Of a DNA stretch of 64,000 bases, positions 19,257 through 29,908 are shown piece by piece (position 1 is the stretch's first letter; the number at the start of each line of letters is the position of its first letter). A model generated the notes under the pieces. It did not search any database and was not told where the DNA came from. It saw nothing but the letters and a program-made list of their open reading frames with translations. The stretch spans positions 142,702 to 206,701 of the forward strand of contig NZ_JADKYW010000006.1 of assembly GCF_015355785.1 (NCBI RefSeq), written 5' to 3'. Origin of the DNA: Arthrobacter gandavensis (lineage in GTDB: Bacteria; Actinomycetota; Actinomycetes; Actinomycetales; Micrococcaceae). The translations under genes were made by a program, and so were the position numbers.

Positions 19257-22082
19257 ATGAGTAATGTGGACAGCTTCGGATCCAAAGGCGTCCTTGACGT
19301 CAACGGAAACGAATACGAAATTTTCCGGCTGAATTCCGTCGAAGGCGCCCAGAGCCTTCCGTTCAGCCTCAAGGTCCTGCTGGAAAACCTGCTGCGCACC
19401 GAAGACGGTGCCAACATCACCGCGGACCACGTCCGTGCCCTGGCCAAGTGGGACGCAAACGCGGAGCCCAGCACCGAAATCCAGTTCACTCCGGCCCGCG
19501 TGATCATGCAGGACTTCACCGGCGTTCCCTGCATCGTCGACCTGGCCACCATGCGCGAAGCAGTGGCGGATCTCGGCGGCGATCCCAAGCGCGTCAACCC
19601 GCTTGCACCGGCCGAAATGGTCATTGACCACTCGGTGCAGATCGATGCCTTCGGCAACGCCGGCGCACTCGAGCGCAACATGGAAATCGAGTACCAGCGC
19701 AATGGCGAGCGTTACCAGTTCCTGCGCTGGGGCCAGACCGCATTCGATGACTTCAAGGTTGTCCCCCCGGGCATGGGCATTGTCCACCAGGTCAACATCG
19801 AGTACCTGGCCCGCACGGTTATGACCCGCGAAGTTGATGGTGTGCTGCGTGCCTACCCGGACACCTGCGTCGGCACCGACTCCCACACCACCATGGTCAA
19901 CGGCCTGGGCGTGCTCGGCTGGGGCGTTGGCGGCATTGAGGCCGAGGCAGCGATGCTCGGCCAGCCCGTCTCCATGCTCATCCCGCGCGTCGTCGGCTTC
20001 AAGCTCACCGGTGAAATCCCGGCCGGCGCCACCGCCACCGACGTCGTCCTGACCATCACCGAGATGCTGCGCAAGCACGGCGTCGTCGGCAAGTTCGTGG
20101 AGTTCTACGGCGACGGCGTTGCCTCCGTGCCGCTGGCTAACCGCGCCACGATCGGCAACATGAGCCCCGAGTTCGGTTCCACCGCCGCGATCTTCCCGAT
20201 TGACGACGTCACCCTGGATTACCTGCGCCTCACCGGCCGCTCCGAGGAGAACGTGGCCCTCGTCGAGGCCTACGCCAAGGAACAGGGCCTCTGGCACGAT
20301 CCGTCCAACGAGGTCAAGTACTCCGAGTACCTCGAGCTGGACCTGTCCACCGTCGTTCCCTCGATTGCCGGCCCGAAGCGTCCGCAGGACCGTGTGGAGC
20401 TCACCAGCGCCAAGCAGCAGTTCCGCTCGGACCTGAAGAACTACGTCCACGAGACCGTGGAAGCGCAGAACGGCACCGTCGACGAAGCACTGGAAGAAAC
20501 CTTCCCGGCCTCCGACGCCCCGTCCTTCACCGAGGGCAGCACACAGGTCAAGGACGCCGAGCACGACCTGGTCAAGGAATCCGACGCTCCCGCCGAGCGC
20601 TCGGTGAACAAGGTTCCGGTCACCATGCCGGACGGCCGCAGCTTCGAGCTGGACCACGGTGCCGTGACGATCGCTTCGATCACCTCCTGCACCAATACCT
20701 CCAACCCGTCGGTCATGATGGCCGCTGCCGTATTGGCACGCAACGCCGTCGAAAAGGGCCTCGTCGCCCAGCCGTGGGTCAAGACCTCGATTGCTCCGGG
20801 TTCCAAGGTAGTCACCGACTACTACGAGAAGTCCGGCCTGATCCCGTACCTGGAGAAGCTCGGATTCTTCGTGGTCGGCTACGGCTGCGCCACCTGCATC
20901 GGCAACTCCGGTCCGCTGGAGGACGAGATCTCCACCGCGATCAACGAAGCGGACCTGGCCGTTACCGCAGTGCTCTCGGGCAACCGCAACTTCGAAGGCC
21001 GCATCAACCCGGACGTGAAGATGAACTACCTGGCTTCCCCGCCGCTGGTAGTCGCTTACGCGCTGGCCGGCTCGATGGACTTCGACTTCGAGAATGACCC
21101 GCTGGGTCAGGACGCCGAGGGCAACGACATCTTCCTGAAGGACATCTGGCCGAACCCGGCGGAGGTCCAGGAGATCATCGACGCGTCCATCAGCCAGGAA
21201 ATGTTCACGGATTCATACGCCACCATTTTCGAAGGTGACGACCGCTGGAAGTCCCTGCCCACCCCCGAAGGCGCGACCTTCGAGTGGGATTCGGAGTCCA
21301 CGTACGTCCGGAAGCCCCCGTACTTCGAGGGCATGAAGGCACAGCCGGAGCCCGTCTCGGACATCGAAGGTGCCCGCGTGCTGCTCAAGCTGGGCGATTC
21401 GGTCACCACCGACCACATTTCCCCGGCCGGTTCCTTCAAGTCCGATACCCCGGCGGGCAAGTACCTGCTGGAGCACGGCGTGGCCCGGAAGGACTTCAAC
21501 TCCTACGGTTCCCGCCGAGGCAACCACGAAGTAATGATCCGCGGTACCTTCGCGAACATCCGGATCAAGAACCAGCTCCTGGACGGCGTTGAAGGCGGCT
21601 TCACCCGCGACTTCACGCAGCCCGAAGGCCCGCAGAACACCGTGTACGACGCATCGGTGAACTACCAGGCTGCCGGCACCCCGCTGGTGGTCCTGGCGGG
21701 CAAGGAATACGGTTCCGGATCCTCGCGTGACTGGGCAGCCAAGGGCACCGCGCTGCTGGGCGTCAAGGCAGTCATTGCCGAGAGCTACGAGCGTATCCAC
21801 CGCTCCAACCTCATTGGCATGGGCGTCCTTCCGCTGCAGTACCCGGCCGGCACCAACGCCGAGTCCCTGGGCCTGACCGGCACGGAGACCTTCTCGGTTG
21901 AAGGCGTTACCGAACTGAACAACGGCACCACCCCGAAGACCGTCAGGGTCACCGCGGTGCCGGAGAACGGCGAAGCCATCACCTTCGATGCGGTCCTGCG
22001 CATCGATACCCCGGGTGAGGCTGACTACTACCGCAACGGCGGCATCCTGCAGTACGTACTTCGCCAGATTTCGGCAAAGTAG
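19257..22082 (+). CDS. acnA: Aconitate hydratase A
   Basis: A 941-residue AcnA-type aconitase converting citrate to isocitrate in the TCA cycle. The [4Fe-4S] ligand cysteines are in SCTNTSNPS and in [10 protein letters not shown]. The C-terminal swivelling domain has [11 protein letters not shown] and the substrate-binding [12 protein letters not shown]. An acidic insertion of about 60 residues in the middle ([14 protein letters not shown] region) is typical of actinobacterial aconitases. ATG 19257 follows GAGAGGAG. A strong terminator lies 24 bp after the stop, so it is probably monocistronic. Confidence 0.97.
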   Translation: MSNVDSFGSKGVLDVNGNEYEIFRLNSVEGAQSLPFSLKVLLENLLRTEDGANITADHVRALAKWDANAEPSTEIQFTPARVIMQDFTGVPCIVDLATMREAVADLGGDPKRVNPLAPAEMVIDHSVQIDAFGNAGALERNMEIEYQRNGERYQFLRWGQTAFDDFKVVPPGMGIVHQVNIEYLARTVMTREVDGVLRAYPDTCVGTDSHTTMVNGLGVLGWGVGGIEAEAAMLGQPVSMLIPRVVGFKLTGEIPAGATATDVVLTITEMLRKHGVVGKFVEFYGDGVASVPLANRATIGNMSPEFGSTAAIFPIDDVTLDYLRLTGRSEENVALVEAYAKEQGLWHDPSNEVKYSEYLELDLSTVVPSIAGPKRPQDRVELTSAKQQFRSDLKNYVHETVEAQNGTVDEALEETFPASDAPSFTEGSTQVKDAEHDLVKESDAPAERSVNKVPVTMPDGRSFELDHGAVTIASITSCTNTSNPSVMMAAAVLARNAVEKGLVAQPWVKTSIAPGSKVVTDYYEKSGLIPYLEKLGFFVVGYGCATCIGNSGPLEDEISTAINEADLAVTAVLSGNRNFEGRINPDVKMNYLASPPLVVAYALAGSMDFDFENDPLGQDAEGNDIFLKDIWPNPAEVQEIIDASISQEMFTDSYATIFEGDDRWKSLPTPEGATFEWDSESTYVRKPPYFEGMKAQPEPVSDIEGARVLLKLGDSVTTDHISPAGSFKSDTPAGKYLLEHGVARKDFNSYGSRRGNHEVMIRGTFANIRIKNQLLDGVEGGFTRDFTQPEGPQNTVYDASVNYQAAGTPLVVLAGKEYGSGSSRDWAAKGTALLGVKAVIAESYERIHRSNLIGMGVLPLQYPAGTNAESLGLTGTETFSVEGVTELNNGTTPKTVRVTAVPENGEAITFDAVLRIDTPGEADYYRNGGILQYVLRQISAK

Positions 22083-22105
22083 GCCTGCACAGCCACTGAG
22101 CACGG

Positions 22106-22145
22106 CGCCCCGTTTCCTTTCACATGGAAGGAAACGGGGCGTTTT
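22106..22145 (+). terminator. Intrinsic terminator of acnA
   Basis: A 14-bp perfect stem (22106-22119 with 22128-22141) encloses an 8-nt loop and is followed directly by TTTT at 22142-22145. This is a textbook rho-independent terminator, starting 24 bp after the acnA stop. Confidence 0.93.
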
Positions 22146-22242
22146 GCGTAAATGTTGAAACCCGGGGCGCGGGGCAGGCGTTAGAGTTAAAAGCTGTGAC
22201 GGTGCGTTTGCCCGTTGCCTATGACGCAAGGGAGGCGCCCTC

Positions 22243-24216
22243 TTGGGACTTCTGGAAACCATCCGTGATCCGCGGGACCTCAGCAAGCTGAGCAACTCCC
22301 AGCTCTCATCCCTGGCGGAAGAGATCCGGTCTTTCCTCATCACGAATGTGTCCCAGACCGGCGGGCACCTGGGACCTAACCTGGGCGTCGTTGAACTGAC
22401 CATGGGCATCCACCGGGTCTTCGATTCTCCGCGGGACAGCATCGTCTTCGACACCGGACACCAGTCATACGTGCACAAGATCCTCACCGGCCGGCAGGAT
22501 TTCTCCACGCTGCGCCAGCAGGGCGGGCTCTCCGGCTACCCGTCCCGGGCCGAATCGGTGCACGACGTCGTCGAGAGCTCGCACGCCTCGTCCTCGCTTT
22601 CCTGGGCCGACGGCATTTCCCGTGCCCGGCAGCTGAGCGGTGAAGGCGACCGCTACACCGTTGTGATGGTGGGCGACGGCGCCCTGACCGGCGGCATGGC
22701 CTGGGAAGCCCTGAACAATATTGCGGCCGACCAAAAGCGGCGCGTGGTGATCGTCGTCAATGACAACGGGCGTTCCTATGCACCGACCATCGGCGGCGTG
22801 GCAGACTACCTGGCCTCGCTGCGGCCAACCATCGACGCGGTACGCACCCACCACATGTATGAGAACACCATGGACTGGTGGAAGGGCAGGCTGCAGAACG
22901 GCGGCCCGGTTGGCCGGTTCGCTTACCACAGCCTCCACGCAGCCAAGAAGGGCGTCAAGGACTGGTGGGCTCCCCAGGGCCTCTTCGAAGATCTCGGGAT
23001 GAAGTACGTCGGACCGATCGACGGCCATGACCTCGGAGCGGTGGAGCAGGCGCTGGAAAAGGCCAAGAACTTTGCGGGGCCGGTGATCGTCCACGCGATC
23101 ACCGAAAAGGGACATGGCTATGCCCCGGCCCGCGCCCATGAGGAAGACCAGTTCCACGCCGTCGGCATTATCGACCCGGAAACGGGCGCCCCGGTATCTG
23201 CCGGCGGAAAGCAGTCGTGGACCTCCGTGTTCGCCACCGAAATCGCTGACATCGCTGACGAGCGCAGGGACATCGTGGGCATCACGGGCGCAATGCTGAT
23301 TCCGGTGGGCCTGCACCGCATGGCCGAGAAGCATCCGGAACGGGTGTTCGACGTCGGCATCGCCGAGCAGCACGCGCTCACCTCCGCGGCCGGCATGGCT
23401 TACGGCGGCCTGCACCCCGTCGTCGCACTGTATGCCACCTTCCTGAACCGGGCCTTCGACCAGCTGCTGATGGACGTAGCCCTGCACAAGGCCGGCGTGA
23501 CTATCGTCCTGGACCGCGCCGGTGTCACCGGGCCGGACGGCGCCAGCCACCACGGCATGTGGGACATGTCCATGCTGCAGATCGTGCCCGGACTGCATCT
23601 TTCCGCACCGCGGGATGCCACCCGGCTCCGGGAGGAGCTCCGCGAAGCCGTCGCGATTTCCGATGCACCCAGCGTGGTGCGCTTCTCCAAGGGAACCGTA
23701 GGACCGGACGTTGGGGCCGAGAGCCGCACCGAAGACGGCGTGGACATCCTGGCCCGCCGTCCCTCCGGGGATGCCAGCAACGACGTCCTCATTGTCAGTG
23801 TTGGAGCCATGGCGGAGATGGCGCTCGAAGTTGCCGACCGTCTAGGTGACCAGGGGATCAGTTCCACCGTGGTGGATCCGCGCTGGGTCCTTCCGGTTCC
23901 GCGCTCGATTGTCCGCATGGCTGCTGAGCACCGGATCGTGATCGTCATCGAGGACGGCGTGCGGGCCGGGGGAGTTGGATCCCGGATCCGCCAGGAGATG
24001 CGCGCGGCAGGAGTGGACACCGCACTGAACGAAGTTGGCCTGCCGGTCGAATTCCTGGACCACGGTACCCGCGCCGAGGTCCTGGAGCGCGTTGGCCTCA
24101 CCGCCCGGCAGGTGGCCAACGACGTCGTCGCCCAGGTGCTGGGAACGAAGGTTCCCTTCGCCCGGCCGCTGCCCGGACAACAGGCCCCTACAGGACAAAT
24201 ACCGAAGATCAAGTAA
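22243..24216 (+). CDS. dxs: 1-deoxy-D-xylulose-5-phosphate synthase
   Basis: A 657-residue thiamine-diphosphate enzyme condensing pyruvate and glyceraldehyde 3-phosphate, the first step of the MEP isoprenoid pathway. The TPP-binding motif [16 protein letters not shown], the transketolase-type pyrimidine domain from about 320 ([15 protein letters not shown]) and the C-terminal domain are all present. The start is TTG 22243, supported by GGGAGG at 22230-22235. An ATG at 22221 is out of frame. Length is normal for the family. Confidence 0.96.
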   Translation: MGLLETIRDPRDLSKLSNSQLSSLAEEIRSFLITNVSQTGGHLGPNLGVVELTMGIHRVFDSPRDSIVFDTGHQSYVHKILTGRQDFSTLRQQGGLSGYPSRAESVHDVVESSHASSSLSWADGISRARQLSGEGDRYTVVMVGDGALTGGMAWEALNNIAADQKRRVVIVVNDNGRSYAPTIGGVADYLASLRPTIDAVRTHHMYENTMDWWKGRLQNGGPVGRFAYHSLHAAKKGVKDWWAPQGLFEDLGMKYVGPIDGHDLGAVEQALEKAKNFAGPVIVHAITEKGHGYAPARAHEEDQFHAVGIIDPETGAPVSAGGKQSWTSVFATEIADIADERRDIVGITGAMLIPVGLHRMAEKHPERVFDVGIAEQHALTSAAGMAYGGLHPVVALYATFLNRAFDQLLMDVALHKAGVTIVLDRAGVTGPDGASHHGMWDMSMLQIVPGLHLSAPRDATRLREELREAVAISDAPSVVRFSKGTVGPDVGAESRTEDGVDILARRPSGDASNDVLIVSVGAMAEMALEVADRLGDQGISSTVVDPRWVLPVPRSIVRMAAEHRIVIVIEDGVRAGGVGSRIRQEMRAAGVDTALNEVGLPVEFLDHGTRAEVLERVGLTARQVANDVVAQVLGTKVPFARPLPGQQAPTGQIPKIK

Positions 24217-24257
24217 GCTCCGCAGGCCCGGCGGGGCAAGGAAAGCAGGTGGCGCCA

Positions 24258-25121
24258 ATGCCGAACAACCTCCCTCCTCTCGCCATAACCGGAGCCACTG
24301 GTGCGCTTGGCGGTCTGGTGGCGCAGCTGCTGGCGGAACAGGGTGTACCCCTTCGCCTGCTGGCGCGGCACACTGCCCGGGTTCCGCAGCAGCCGGAGAC
24401 GCCCACCTTCGCTGTGTCCTACGCGGACAGGGAACATGCCGAGCGTGCGCTGAGGGGAACCCAGACCCTCTTCATGGTTTCCGCGGCAGAGAACCCCTAC
24501 CGCGCCCAGGACCAGCGCACGTTCGTCGACGCTGCGGTGGACGCAGGGTTAAGGCATATTGTCTACACGTCGTTCATGGGAGCCTCGAAGAATGACGTGT
24601 TCACCCTGGGCCGCGACCACTGGGACACTGAACAGTACATCCGCGAACGGGGCCTCGAGTTCACGTTCCTGCGCGATGCCTTCTACCAGGACATCCTTCC
24701 CTCCTTCGTGGGGCGCGACGGCGTGATCCGCGGCCCTGCGGGGGACGGGCGGTTCGCCCCCGTGGCACGGACCGACGTGGCCCGGGCGGCTGCCCGGATC
24801 CTTGCCGACCCCGTGCCGCATGCCCGCCGGACCTACACGCTGACCGGGCCCCAGGCCCTGTCCATGGCGGAGGTAGCCGAAATCCTCTCCCGTGTGACGG
24901 GGGAGCACATCACCTACTACGCCGAAACCCTGGACGAAGCCGTTGAATCACGACTCGCGGCGGGAGCCTCGCAGTGGCAGGCACTGGCCTGGGCCACCAG
25001 TTATGCAGCCATCGCTGCCGGGGAGATGGACCGGGTGAGTGACGACGTCGCTGACCTCACCGGTGCGGCGCCCGAGAGCCTCGAAGACTACCTGCGCAGC
25101 GAAGGCAAGAGTTTACCCTAG
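24258..25121 (+). CDS. NmrA/QorB-type NAD(P)H-binding SDR protein
   Basis: A 287-residue atypical short-chain dehydrogenase of the NmrA-like/QorB group. It starts with the nucleotide-binding motif ITGATGALGGLVAQLL and has a C-terminal segment (LTGPQALSMAEVAEILSRV) typical of quinone-oxidoreductase-like members. Some members reduce quinones, others act as redox sensors without catalysis. ATG 24258 is used; GTG 24249 is an alternative three codons upstream, and the GGAAAG site at 24240-24245 is badly spaced for both. It begins the accessory stretch after dxs. Confidence 0.82.
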   Translation: MPNNLPPLAITGATGALGGLVAQLLAEQGVPLRLLARHTARVPQQPETPTFAVSYADREHAERALRGTQTLFMVSAAENPYRAQDQRTFVDAAVDAGLRHIVYTSFMGASKNDVFTLGRDHWDTEQYIRERGLEFTFLRDAFYQDILPSFVGRDGVIRGPAGDGRFAPVARTDVARAAARILADPVPHARRTYTLTGPQALSMAEVAEILSRVTGEHITYYAETLDEAVESRLAAGASQWQALAWATSYAAIAAGEMDRVSDDVADLTGAAPESLEDYLRSEGKSLP

Positions 25122-25164
25122 GGACTCTTCCCAGCCGCAGGGGCGTGTGGCTAGTGTCGGAGGT

Positions 25165-25482
25165 ATGGAACAGGCACAATCCGGTCCCGTTACGGACTTT
25201 CTCCAGGAATGCACCATCACCGGACTTAGCGACAGCGAAGCCACCCCGGCCGCGGACCTGTACGGGATGTACATCATCTGGTGTGAACGGGGCAGGCAGG
25301 ATCCTGTCTCCTCGACCATGTTCGCACGCCAGCTGCGCCAAAACGGGAACTCTCCCCGCCGCCGCAACCACGAGAGCATTTACCCCGGAATGCTTCCCAC
25401 CGGGCCCATTCCCATCCAGTACATCCTTGAGACGGACAAGCCGCCTAGCCCGAACGGACCCCTGAGCGCCTTCGGGTCCTAG
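25165..25482 (+). CDS. Small protein resembling the C-terminal winged-helix of phage/plasmid primases
   Basis: A 105-residue protein of no firm family. The central pattern (LYGMYIIWCERGRQDPVS, then FARQLRQNG, then RRRNHESIYPG) resembles the C-terminal winged-helix DNA-binding domain of D5-like phage/plasmid primases, here alone. ATG 25165 is used although GGAGG is only one base away; GTG 25147 is an in-frame alternative. There is no other phage gene nearby, so it is either a domesticated fragment or an independent small DNA-binding protein. The similarity is my recollection of the motif, not a search result. Confidence 0.55.
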   Translation: MEQAQSGPVTDFLQECTITGLSDSEATPAADLYGMYIIWCERGRQDPVSSTMFARQLRQNGNSPRRRNHESIYPGMLPTGPIPIQYILETDKPPSPNGPLSAFGS

Positions 25483-25528
25483 CCTGTCGCTGCCGGGGCA
25501 GCGCAGCGGCAATTGATACCGTGGCAGG

Positions 25529-26506
25529 ATGACCACCTATACGAGACTTGGCAATTCCGGCCTGACGGTTTCAACTGTCGGCCTTGGCTGCAACAACCTG
25601 GGCCGATCCGGCACTGCGACCGAATCCCAGGAGGGAACGGACGCCGTCGTTCATGCCGCGATTGACGCGGGCATCACGCTGTTCGACACGGCCGACATCT
25701 ACGGTGCGGAACCGGGGCTGAGCGAAATTCGGCTGGGCAAGGCCCTGGGCCCGCGCCGCGGCGACGTTGTCCTGGCTACGAAGTTCGGCATGGACATGCA
25801 GGGTGCCAACGGCCCGGATTTCGGTGCGCGCGGATCCCGCCGTTACATCGTGACCGCCGTTGAGGCGTCCCTTCGCCGCCTGGGCACGGACTGGATCGAT
25901 CTCTACCAGTTCCACACTCCGGACCCGCTGACGCCCATCGATGAGACGCTGGCAGCCCTGGATGACCTGGTGACCAGCGGAAAGGTCCGCTACATCGGCC
26001 ACTCCAACCGTACCGGCTGGCAGATTGCCGAGGCGGAGTTTACGGCTCGCATGAAGGGCAGCGCCCGGTTCATTTCGGCCCAGAACCACTACAACCTGCT
26101 GGACCGGCGTGCCGAGCTGGAAGTCACGCCCGCAGCCGAAGCCTACGGACTCGGCGTGCTGCCGTACTTCCCGCTGGCAAACGGGCTGCTCACCGGCAAG
26201 TACAGCTCCGGGCAGGCACCGGAAGGAAGCCGGCTGACGCACTCCCGCACCAACCTGCTGCAGAACGCCGACTTTGACCAGCTGCGCGTGTTCGGCGACT
26301 TCGCCCGTGACCGCGGCCTGACCGAGGTGCAGGTCGCGTTCTCCTGGCTGGCCTCCCGCCCTTCGGTTGCGTCCGTGATTGCCGGTGCCACCAAGCCGGA
26401 ACAGGTGCAGCAGAACGCCGAGGCTGCCTCGTGGGTGCCGTCGGAGAAGGACCTTGAGGAACTGGACCGGATCTTCCCGCAGACGCCGAAGGTTGCTCTG
26501 TTCTAG
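25529..26506 (+). CDS. Aldo/keto reductase
   Basis: A 325-residue NAD(P)H-dependent oxidoreductase with the (beta/alpha)8 barrel pattern of the AKR superfamily. The catalytic tetrad is visible: Asp and Tyr in DTADIYG, Lys in ATKFG, His in DLYQFHTPD. The C-terminal cofactor-binding segment IAGATKPEQVQQNAEA is also present. It belongs to the bacterial AKR11/12-like general stress reductases; the substrate is unknown. It faces a convergent MarR gene. Confidence 0.9.
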   Translation: MTTYTRLGNSGLTVSTVGLGCNNLGRSGTATESQEGTDAVVHAAIDAGITLFDTADIYGAEPGLSEIRLGKALGPRRGDVVLATKFGMDMQGANGPDFGARGSRRYIVTAVEASLRRLGTDWIDLYQFHTPDPLTPIDETLAALDDLVTSGKVRYIGHSNRTGWQIAEAEFTARMKGSARFISAQNHYNLLDRRAELEVTPAAEAYGLGVLPYFPLANGLLTGKYSSGQAPEGSRLTHSRTNLLQNADFDQLRVFGDFARDRGLTEVQVAFSWLASRPSVASVIAGATKPEQVQQNAEAASWVPSEKDLEELDRIFPQTPKVALF

Positions 26507-26590
26507 GCGTTCCTTCTGGAAGGCCGCAGGAGAGCTGCTTCGGGATGCCATGCCCGGAAACCAACCAGCGCAGGCGGAGGTTGTACGGCG

Positions 26591-27082
26591 TTATGCCTGG
26601 TCCAGGGTTGCCTCGATCCGGGCCAGCAGAGCGGCCAAGATGTCCCGTTCCTGCAGGCTTAGCCCTGCCAGGATCCTTTCCTCGGTCGCCAGATGATCCG
26701 GCAGGGCCCGGTCGATGAGGGCGAGTCCGTCCGTCGTCAGGGCTACCCGCTTTCCCCGCCCGTCCGAGGAGTTCCTGGTACGGGAGATCAGGCCGCGTTC
26801 CTCCAGCCGGTTCAGCCGCTGCGCGATCGCGGCAGAGGTGACCATGGTGCTGGCCGTCAGCTCCGTGGGGCTCAGGGTGTAGGGGGCGCCCGACCGGCGT
26901 AACGTAGCCAGGACGTCAAAGGCGGCGGCATCCAGCCCGTGTGCGGCAAAGGTCGCCGCGAGCCGGGCGTCCAGCTTCCTTGACACCCGCGAAATCCGCC
27001 CGACGACGGACATGGGGGAGACATCAAGGTCCGGCCGTTCCGCCGCCCACTGAGCCAGGATGTGCTCTATCTGGTCCTTCAT
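26591..27082 (-). CDS. MarR-family transcriptional regulator
   Basis: A 163-residue winged-helix regulator. After an N-terminal dimerisation helix, the DNA-binding part contains LSPTELTASTMVTSAAIAQRLNRLEERG followed by the wing RTRNSSDGRGKRVALT, the classic MarR layout. The start at 27082 (MKDQIEH) is preferred over the frame opening at 27190, which would cross the promoter region. It is divergent from the UvrA-like gene with 96 bp between the starts, so it probably represses that gene and itself in response to a small-molecule ligand. Confidence 0.88.
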   Translation of the reverse strand: MKDQIEHILAQWAAERPDLDVSPMSVVGRISRVSRKLDARLAATFAAHGLDAAAFDVLATLRRSGAPYTLSPTELTASTMVTSAAIAQRLNRLEERGLISRTRNSSDGRGKRVALTTDGLALIDRALPDHLATEERILAGLSLQERDILAALLARIEATLDQA

Positions 27083-27105
27083 GGTTTCCAACTTATCCGT
27101 TTGGA

Positions 27106-27152
27106 CACCAATCACGCCGTTGGTGAAACCCAGGCGAATTCGGTGAACCGAA
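27106..27152. promoter_or_regulatory. Candidate MarR operators between marR and the uvrA-like gene
   Basis: Two inverted repeats lie in the 96-bp divergent gap: caccaa/ttggtg (27106-27111 with 27120-27125, 8-nt spacer) and the perfect 6+2+6 palindrome ttcggt-ga-accgaa at 27139-27152. The latter ends 26 bp before the uvrA-like start. Either is a reasonable MarR binding site; assignment is inference. Confidence 0.45.
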
Positions 27153-27178
27153 AGCAGGCTGCCTGTTAGCGTCAATGA

Positions 27179-29722
27179 GTGAGCACCCAACCCGCATCAG
27201 CTGCCCCGTCTGCTTCCAGCGCCGCCTCAGCTCCCGCCGCCAACGGCATGGTCCGTGTCCGGGGCGCCGCGGAGAATAACCTCCGCAGCGTCAACGTCGA
27301 CATTCCCCGCGACGCGATCGTCGCCTTCACCGGCATCTCCGGCTCGGGCAAGTCTTCGCTGGCGTTCGGCACCATCTACGCGGAGGCGCAGAAGAGGTAC
27401 TTCGAATCGGTTGCCCCTTACGCCCGGCGCCTGATCTCGCAGGGCCACAATCCCAAGGTGGAGGCCATCACGGGACTGCCTCCCGCCGTCGCGCTCCAGC
27501 AGCGCCGCGGTACGGCCAGTTCGCGCTCTACGGTCGGCACGCTCACCACGCTTTCCAACTCAATGCGCATGCTCTTCTCCCGCGGCGGTACGTACCCGGC
27601 CAACGCCCAGCCCGGCAGCCTGGACTCCGATGCCTTTTCACCCAACACCGCTGCCGGTGCGTGCCGTGAGTGCTCCGGGCTCGGCGTCGCGCACACCGTC
27701 ACCGAAGAGTCCCTGGTTCCCGACCCGTCCCTGACCATCCGGGAGGGCGCCATCGCAGCCTGGCCAGGCGCGTGGCAGGGCAAGAACCTGCGGGACATCC
27801 TGATCCACCTGGGCTACGACGTCGATGTGCCCTGGCGGAAGCTGCCGAAGAAGGACCGCGACTGGATCCTCTTCACCGAAGAACAGCCGGTGGTCACCAT
27901 CACCCCGCAGCGCGACCGCGTCGCCAAACCGTACAAGGGCCGGTTCTGGAGCGCGCGCAGCTACGTCCTGCATACCCTCGCCGACTCCGGCAGCGCTAAG
28001 ATGCGCGAGCGGGTCGTCGAGTACATGGTTTCCGGTCCCTGCCCGGTGTGCGGCGGAGCGGGCCTGCGTCCGGAGGCCCTGGCCGTCACGTTCGCGGGAC
28101 GGAACATTGCCGAGCTCAACGGTGCGACGCTCGGTGAACTGGCGGAAATCATCCGGCCGACGGCGGAACTCAAGGCGGCCGGCACGGCTTCCCGTTCCGC
28201 GGCATCGAACGAGGACACCGAAGTCGCCGTCACCATCACCCGTGACCTGCTTTCCCGGCTTGAGATCCTGATTTCACTGGGCCTGGGCTACCTCAGCCTG
28301 TCCCGTGCGACGCCGACGCTCTCACCGGGGGAGATGCAGCGGCTGCGGATCGCCACACAGCTCCGGTCGGGCCTGTTTGGCGTTGTCTATGTCCTGGACG
28401 AACCGTCCGCCGGCCTGCATCCGGCAGACGCCGAACCGCTGCTGGCTGTCCTGCAGCAGCTCAAGGATGCCGGGAACTCGGTGTTCGTCGTCGAGCACAA
28501 CATGGACGTGGTGCGAAGCGCCGAGTGGATCGTTGATGTGGGCCCGCAGGCCGGCGACGGCGGCGGAACCGTGCTCTACAGCGGCCCGGTGGCCGGACTC
28601 GCGGAGGTAGCCGAGAGCGCAACCCGGCCGTTCCTCTTCGGTGGGGCGGAAGAAGCCGCTCCGGCGCGGCGGCAGCCCGAGCGCTGGCTGTCCCTCAAGG
28701 GCATCTCGCGGCATAACCTTCGCGAACTCGATGCAGACATTCCGCTCGGCGTGCTGACTGCCGTCACCGGTGTGTCCGGATCCGGCAAGTCCACCCTGGT
28801 GAGCCAGGTCCTCGCCGAAGCCGTCGGTACCGAAGTCAACGGTGCGCGCCCGGAAGCCGAGGATGACGACGACGCCGAGCAGAACAGCGACTCCGGTGTG
28901 CAGATGCGGCGCATTCAGGGCCTTGAGCACCTGGACCGGCTGGTGAAGGTTGACCAGCGTCCCATTGGCCGGACGCCGCGTTCGAACCTGGCAACCTACA
29001 CAGGGCTTTTCGACCACTTGCGCAGGCTCTATGCCGGAACGGATGAGTCGCGGTCCCGCGGGTACAACGCCGGACGGTTCTCCTTCAACGTGGCCGGCGG
29101 CCGCTGTGAAACCTGCCAGGGCGAGGGATTCCTCGCCGTCGAACTGCTGTTCCTCCCTGGCACCTACGGTCCCTGCCCCGACTGCCACGGCGCCCGGTAC
29201 AACCAGGAGACCCTGGAGATTACTTACCGGGGCAGGTCCATCGCGGATGTCCTGGGCATGCGGGTTGAGACGGCCGCGGAGTTCCTGTCCGACGTTCCAG
29301 CGGCAGCCCGCAGCCTGAGCACACTGCTCGACGTCGGCCTCGGTTACCTGAGACTGGGCCAGCCGGCCACGGAACTCTCCGGCGGCGAAGCGCAGCGGAT
29401 CAAGCTCGCCACCGAACTGCAGCGCGCCCGGCGCGGCCACACCCTCTACCTGCTGGATGAGCCGACCACCGGCCTGCACCCGCAGGACGTCCAGCTGCTA
29501 CTGGCGCAGCTGAACCGGCTGGTGGATGCCGGCAATACCGTCGTGGTGGTGGAGCACTCGATGAACGTCGTCGCTTCCGCTGACTGGGTGATCGACATGG
29601 GGCCGGCCGGCGGCGACGACGGCGGACGGATCATCTGTTCCGGGACGGCTGATGAAGTGGCAGGCTGCGAGGCCTCGCGGACGGCGCCGTACCTGGCGGC
29701 TGCGCTCGAACGGCTGAGCTGA
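27179..29722 (+). CDS. UvrA2/DrrC-like excinuclease ABC subunit A paralogue
   Basis: An 847-residue tandem ABC ATPase, about 100 residues shorter than housekeeping UvrA. It has two P-loops (GISGSGKSSLAFG and GVSGSGKSTLV), two ABC signatures (LSPGEMQRLRI and LSGGEAQRIKLA), and zinc modules CRECSGLG, CPVCGGAG, CETCQGEG/CPDCHG. The shortening falls in the first half, where canonical UvrA carries its UvrB-binding domain, as in UvrA2/DrrC proteins linked to resistance against DNA-binding drugs. The start is GTG 27179. Divergent MarR control supports a drug-inducible role. A repeat element lies just after its stop. Confidence 0.85.
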   Translation: MSTQPASAAPSASSAASAPAANGMVRVRGAAENNLRSVNVDIPRDAIVAFTGISGSGKSSLAFGTIYAEAQKRYFESVAPYARRLISQGHNPKVEAITGLPPAVALQQRRGTASSRSTVGTLTTLSNSMRMLFSRGGTYPANAQPGSLDSDAFSPNTAAGACRECSGLGVAHTVTEESLVPDPSLTIREGAIAAWPGAWQGKNLRDILIHLGYDVDVPWRKLPKKDRDWILFTEEQPVVTITPQRDRVAKPYKGRFWSARSYVLHTLADSGSAKMRERVVEYMVSGPCPVCGGAGLRPEALAVTFAGRNIAELNGATLGELAEIIRPTAELKAAGTASRSAASNEDTEVAVTITRDLLSRLEILISLGLGYLSLSRATPTLSPGEMQRLRIATQLRSGLFGVVYVLDEPSAGLHPADAEPLLAVLQQLKDAGNSVFVVEHNMDVVRSAEWIVDVGPQAGDGGGTVLYSGPVAGLAEVAESATRPFLFGGAEEAAPARRQPERWLSLKGISRHNLRELDADIPLGVLTAVTGVSGSGKSTLVSQVLAEAVGTEVNGARPEAEDDDDAEQNSDSGVQMRRIQGLEHLDRLVKVDQRPIGRTPRSNLATYTGLFDHLRRLYAGTDESRSRGYNAGRFSFNVAGGRCETCQGEGFLAVELLFLPGTYGPCPDCHGARYNQETLEITYRGRSIADVLGMRVETAAEFLSDVPAAARSLSTLLDVGLGYLRLGQPATELSGGEAQRIKLATELQRARRGHTLYLLDEPTTGLHPQDVQLLLAQLNRLVDAGNTVVVVEHSMNVVASADWVIDMGPAGGDDGGRIICSGTADEVAGCEASRTAPYLAAALERLS

Positions 29723-29736
29723 GTTGTTCCGGGTTC

Positions 29737-29827
29737 GGCCGGAGGGTTCGGAACGGCGGCAACGAAACTCCTTAGCTCGCAGAGCTCACCAGGAGTATTA
29801 AAGCCGCCTAACCCGAACCCTCCCGCC
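29737..29827 (+). repeat. Hairpin-seated 61-bp repeat element, copy 1
   Basis: Fifteen bases after the uvrA-like stop, arms 29737-29751 and 29813-29827 pair over 15 bp with one mismatch. They enclose a 61-bp core (29752-29812). The core has nested self-complementary parts: ggcggc/gccgcc, actcc/ggagt and gctc/gagc around a gca loop. The same core, 56 of 61 bases identical, recurs inverted at 34922-34982 inside a different but also self-complementary pair of arms. It could be a mobile miniature element in a terminator or a conserved 3' RNA structure. It is not protein coding. Confidence 0.85.
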
Positions 29828-29908
29828 GTCGGAATCCGTGGCTGGGGCTCTCGCATCGGCGCGGCGCCGGGGTATGGCTAAGAGCTCGTTTCGTTCGTGC
29901 TGGAGAAC

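Noticed and set aside
21213..22508. A 431-codon minus-strand frame across the acnA end and dxs start
   Set aside because: It runs antisense through acnA, its terminator and dxs. Such long shadow frames are expected in high-GC DNA.
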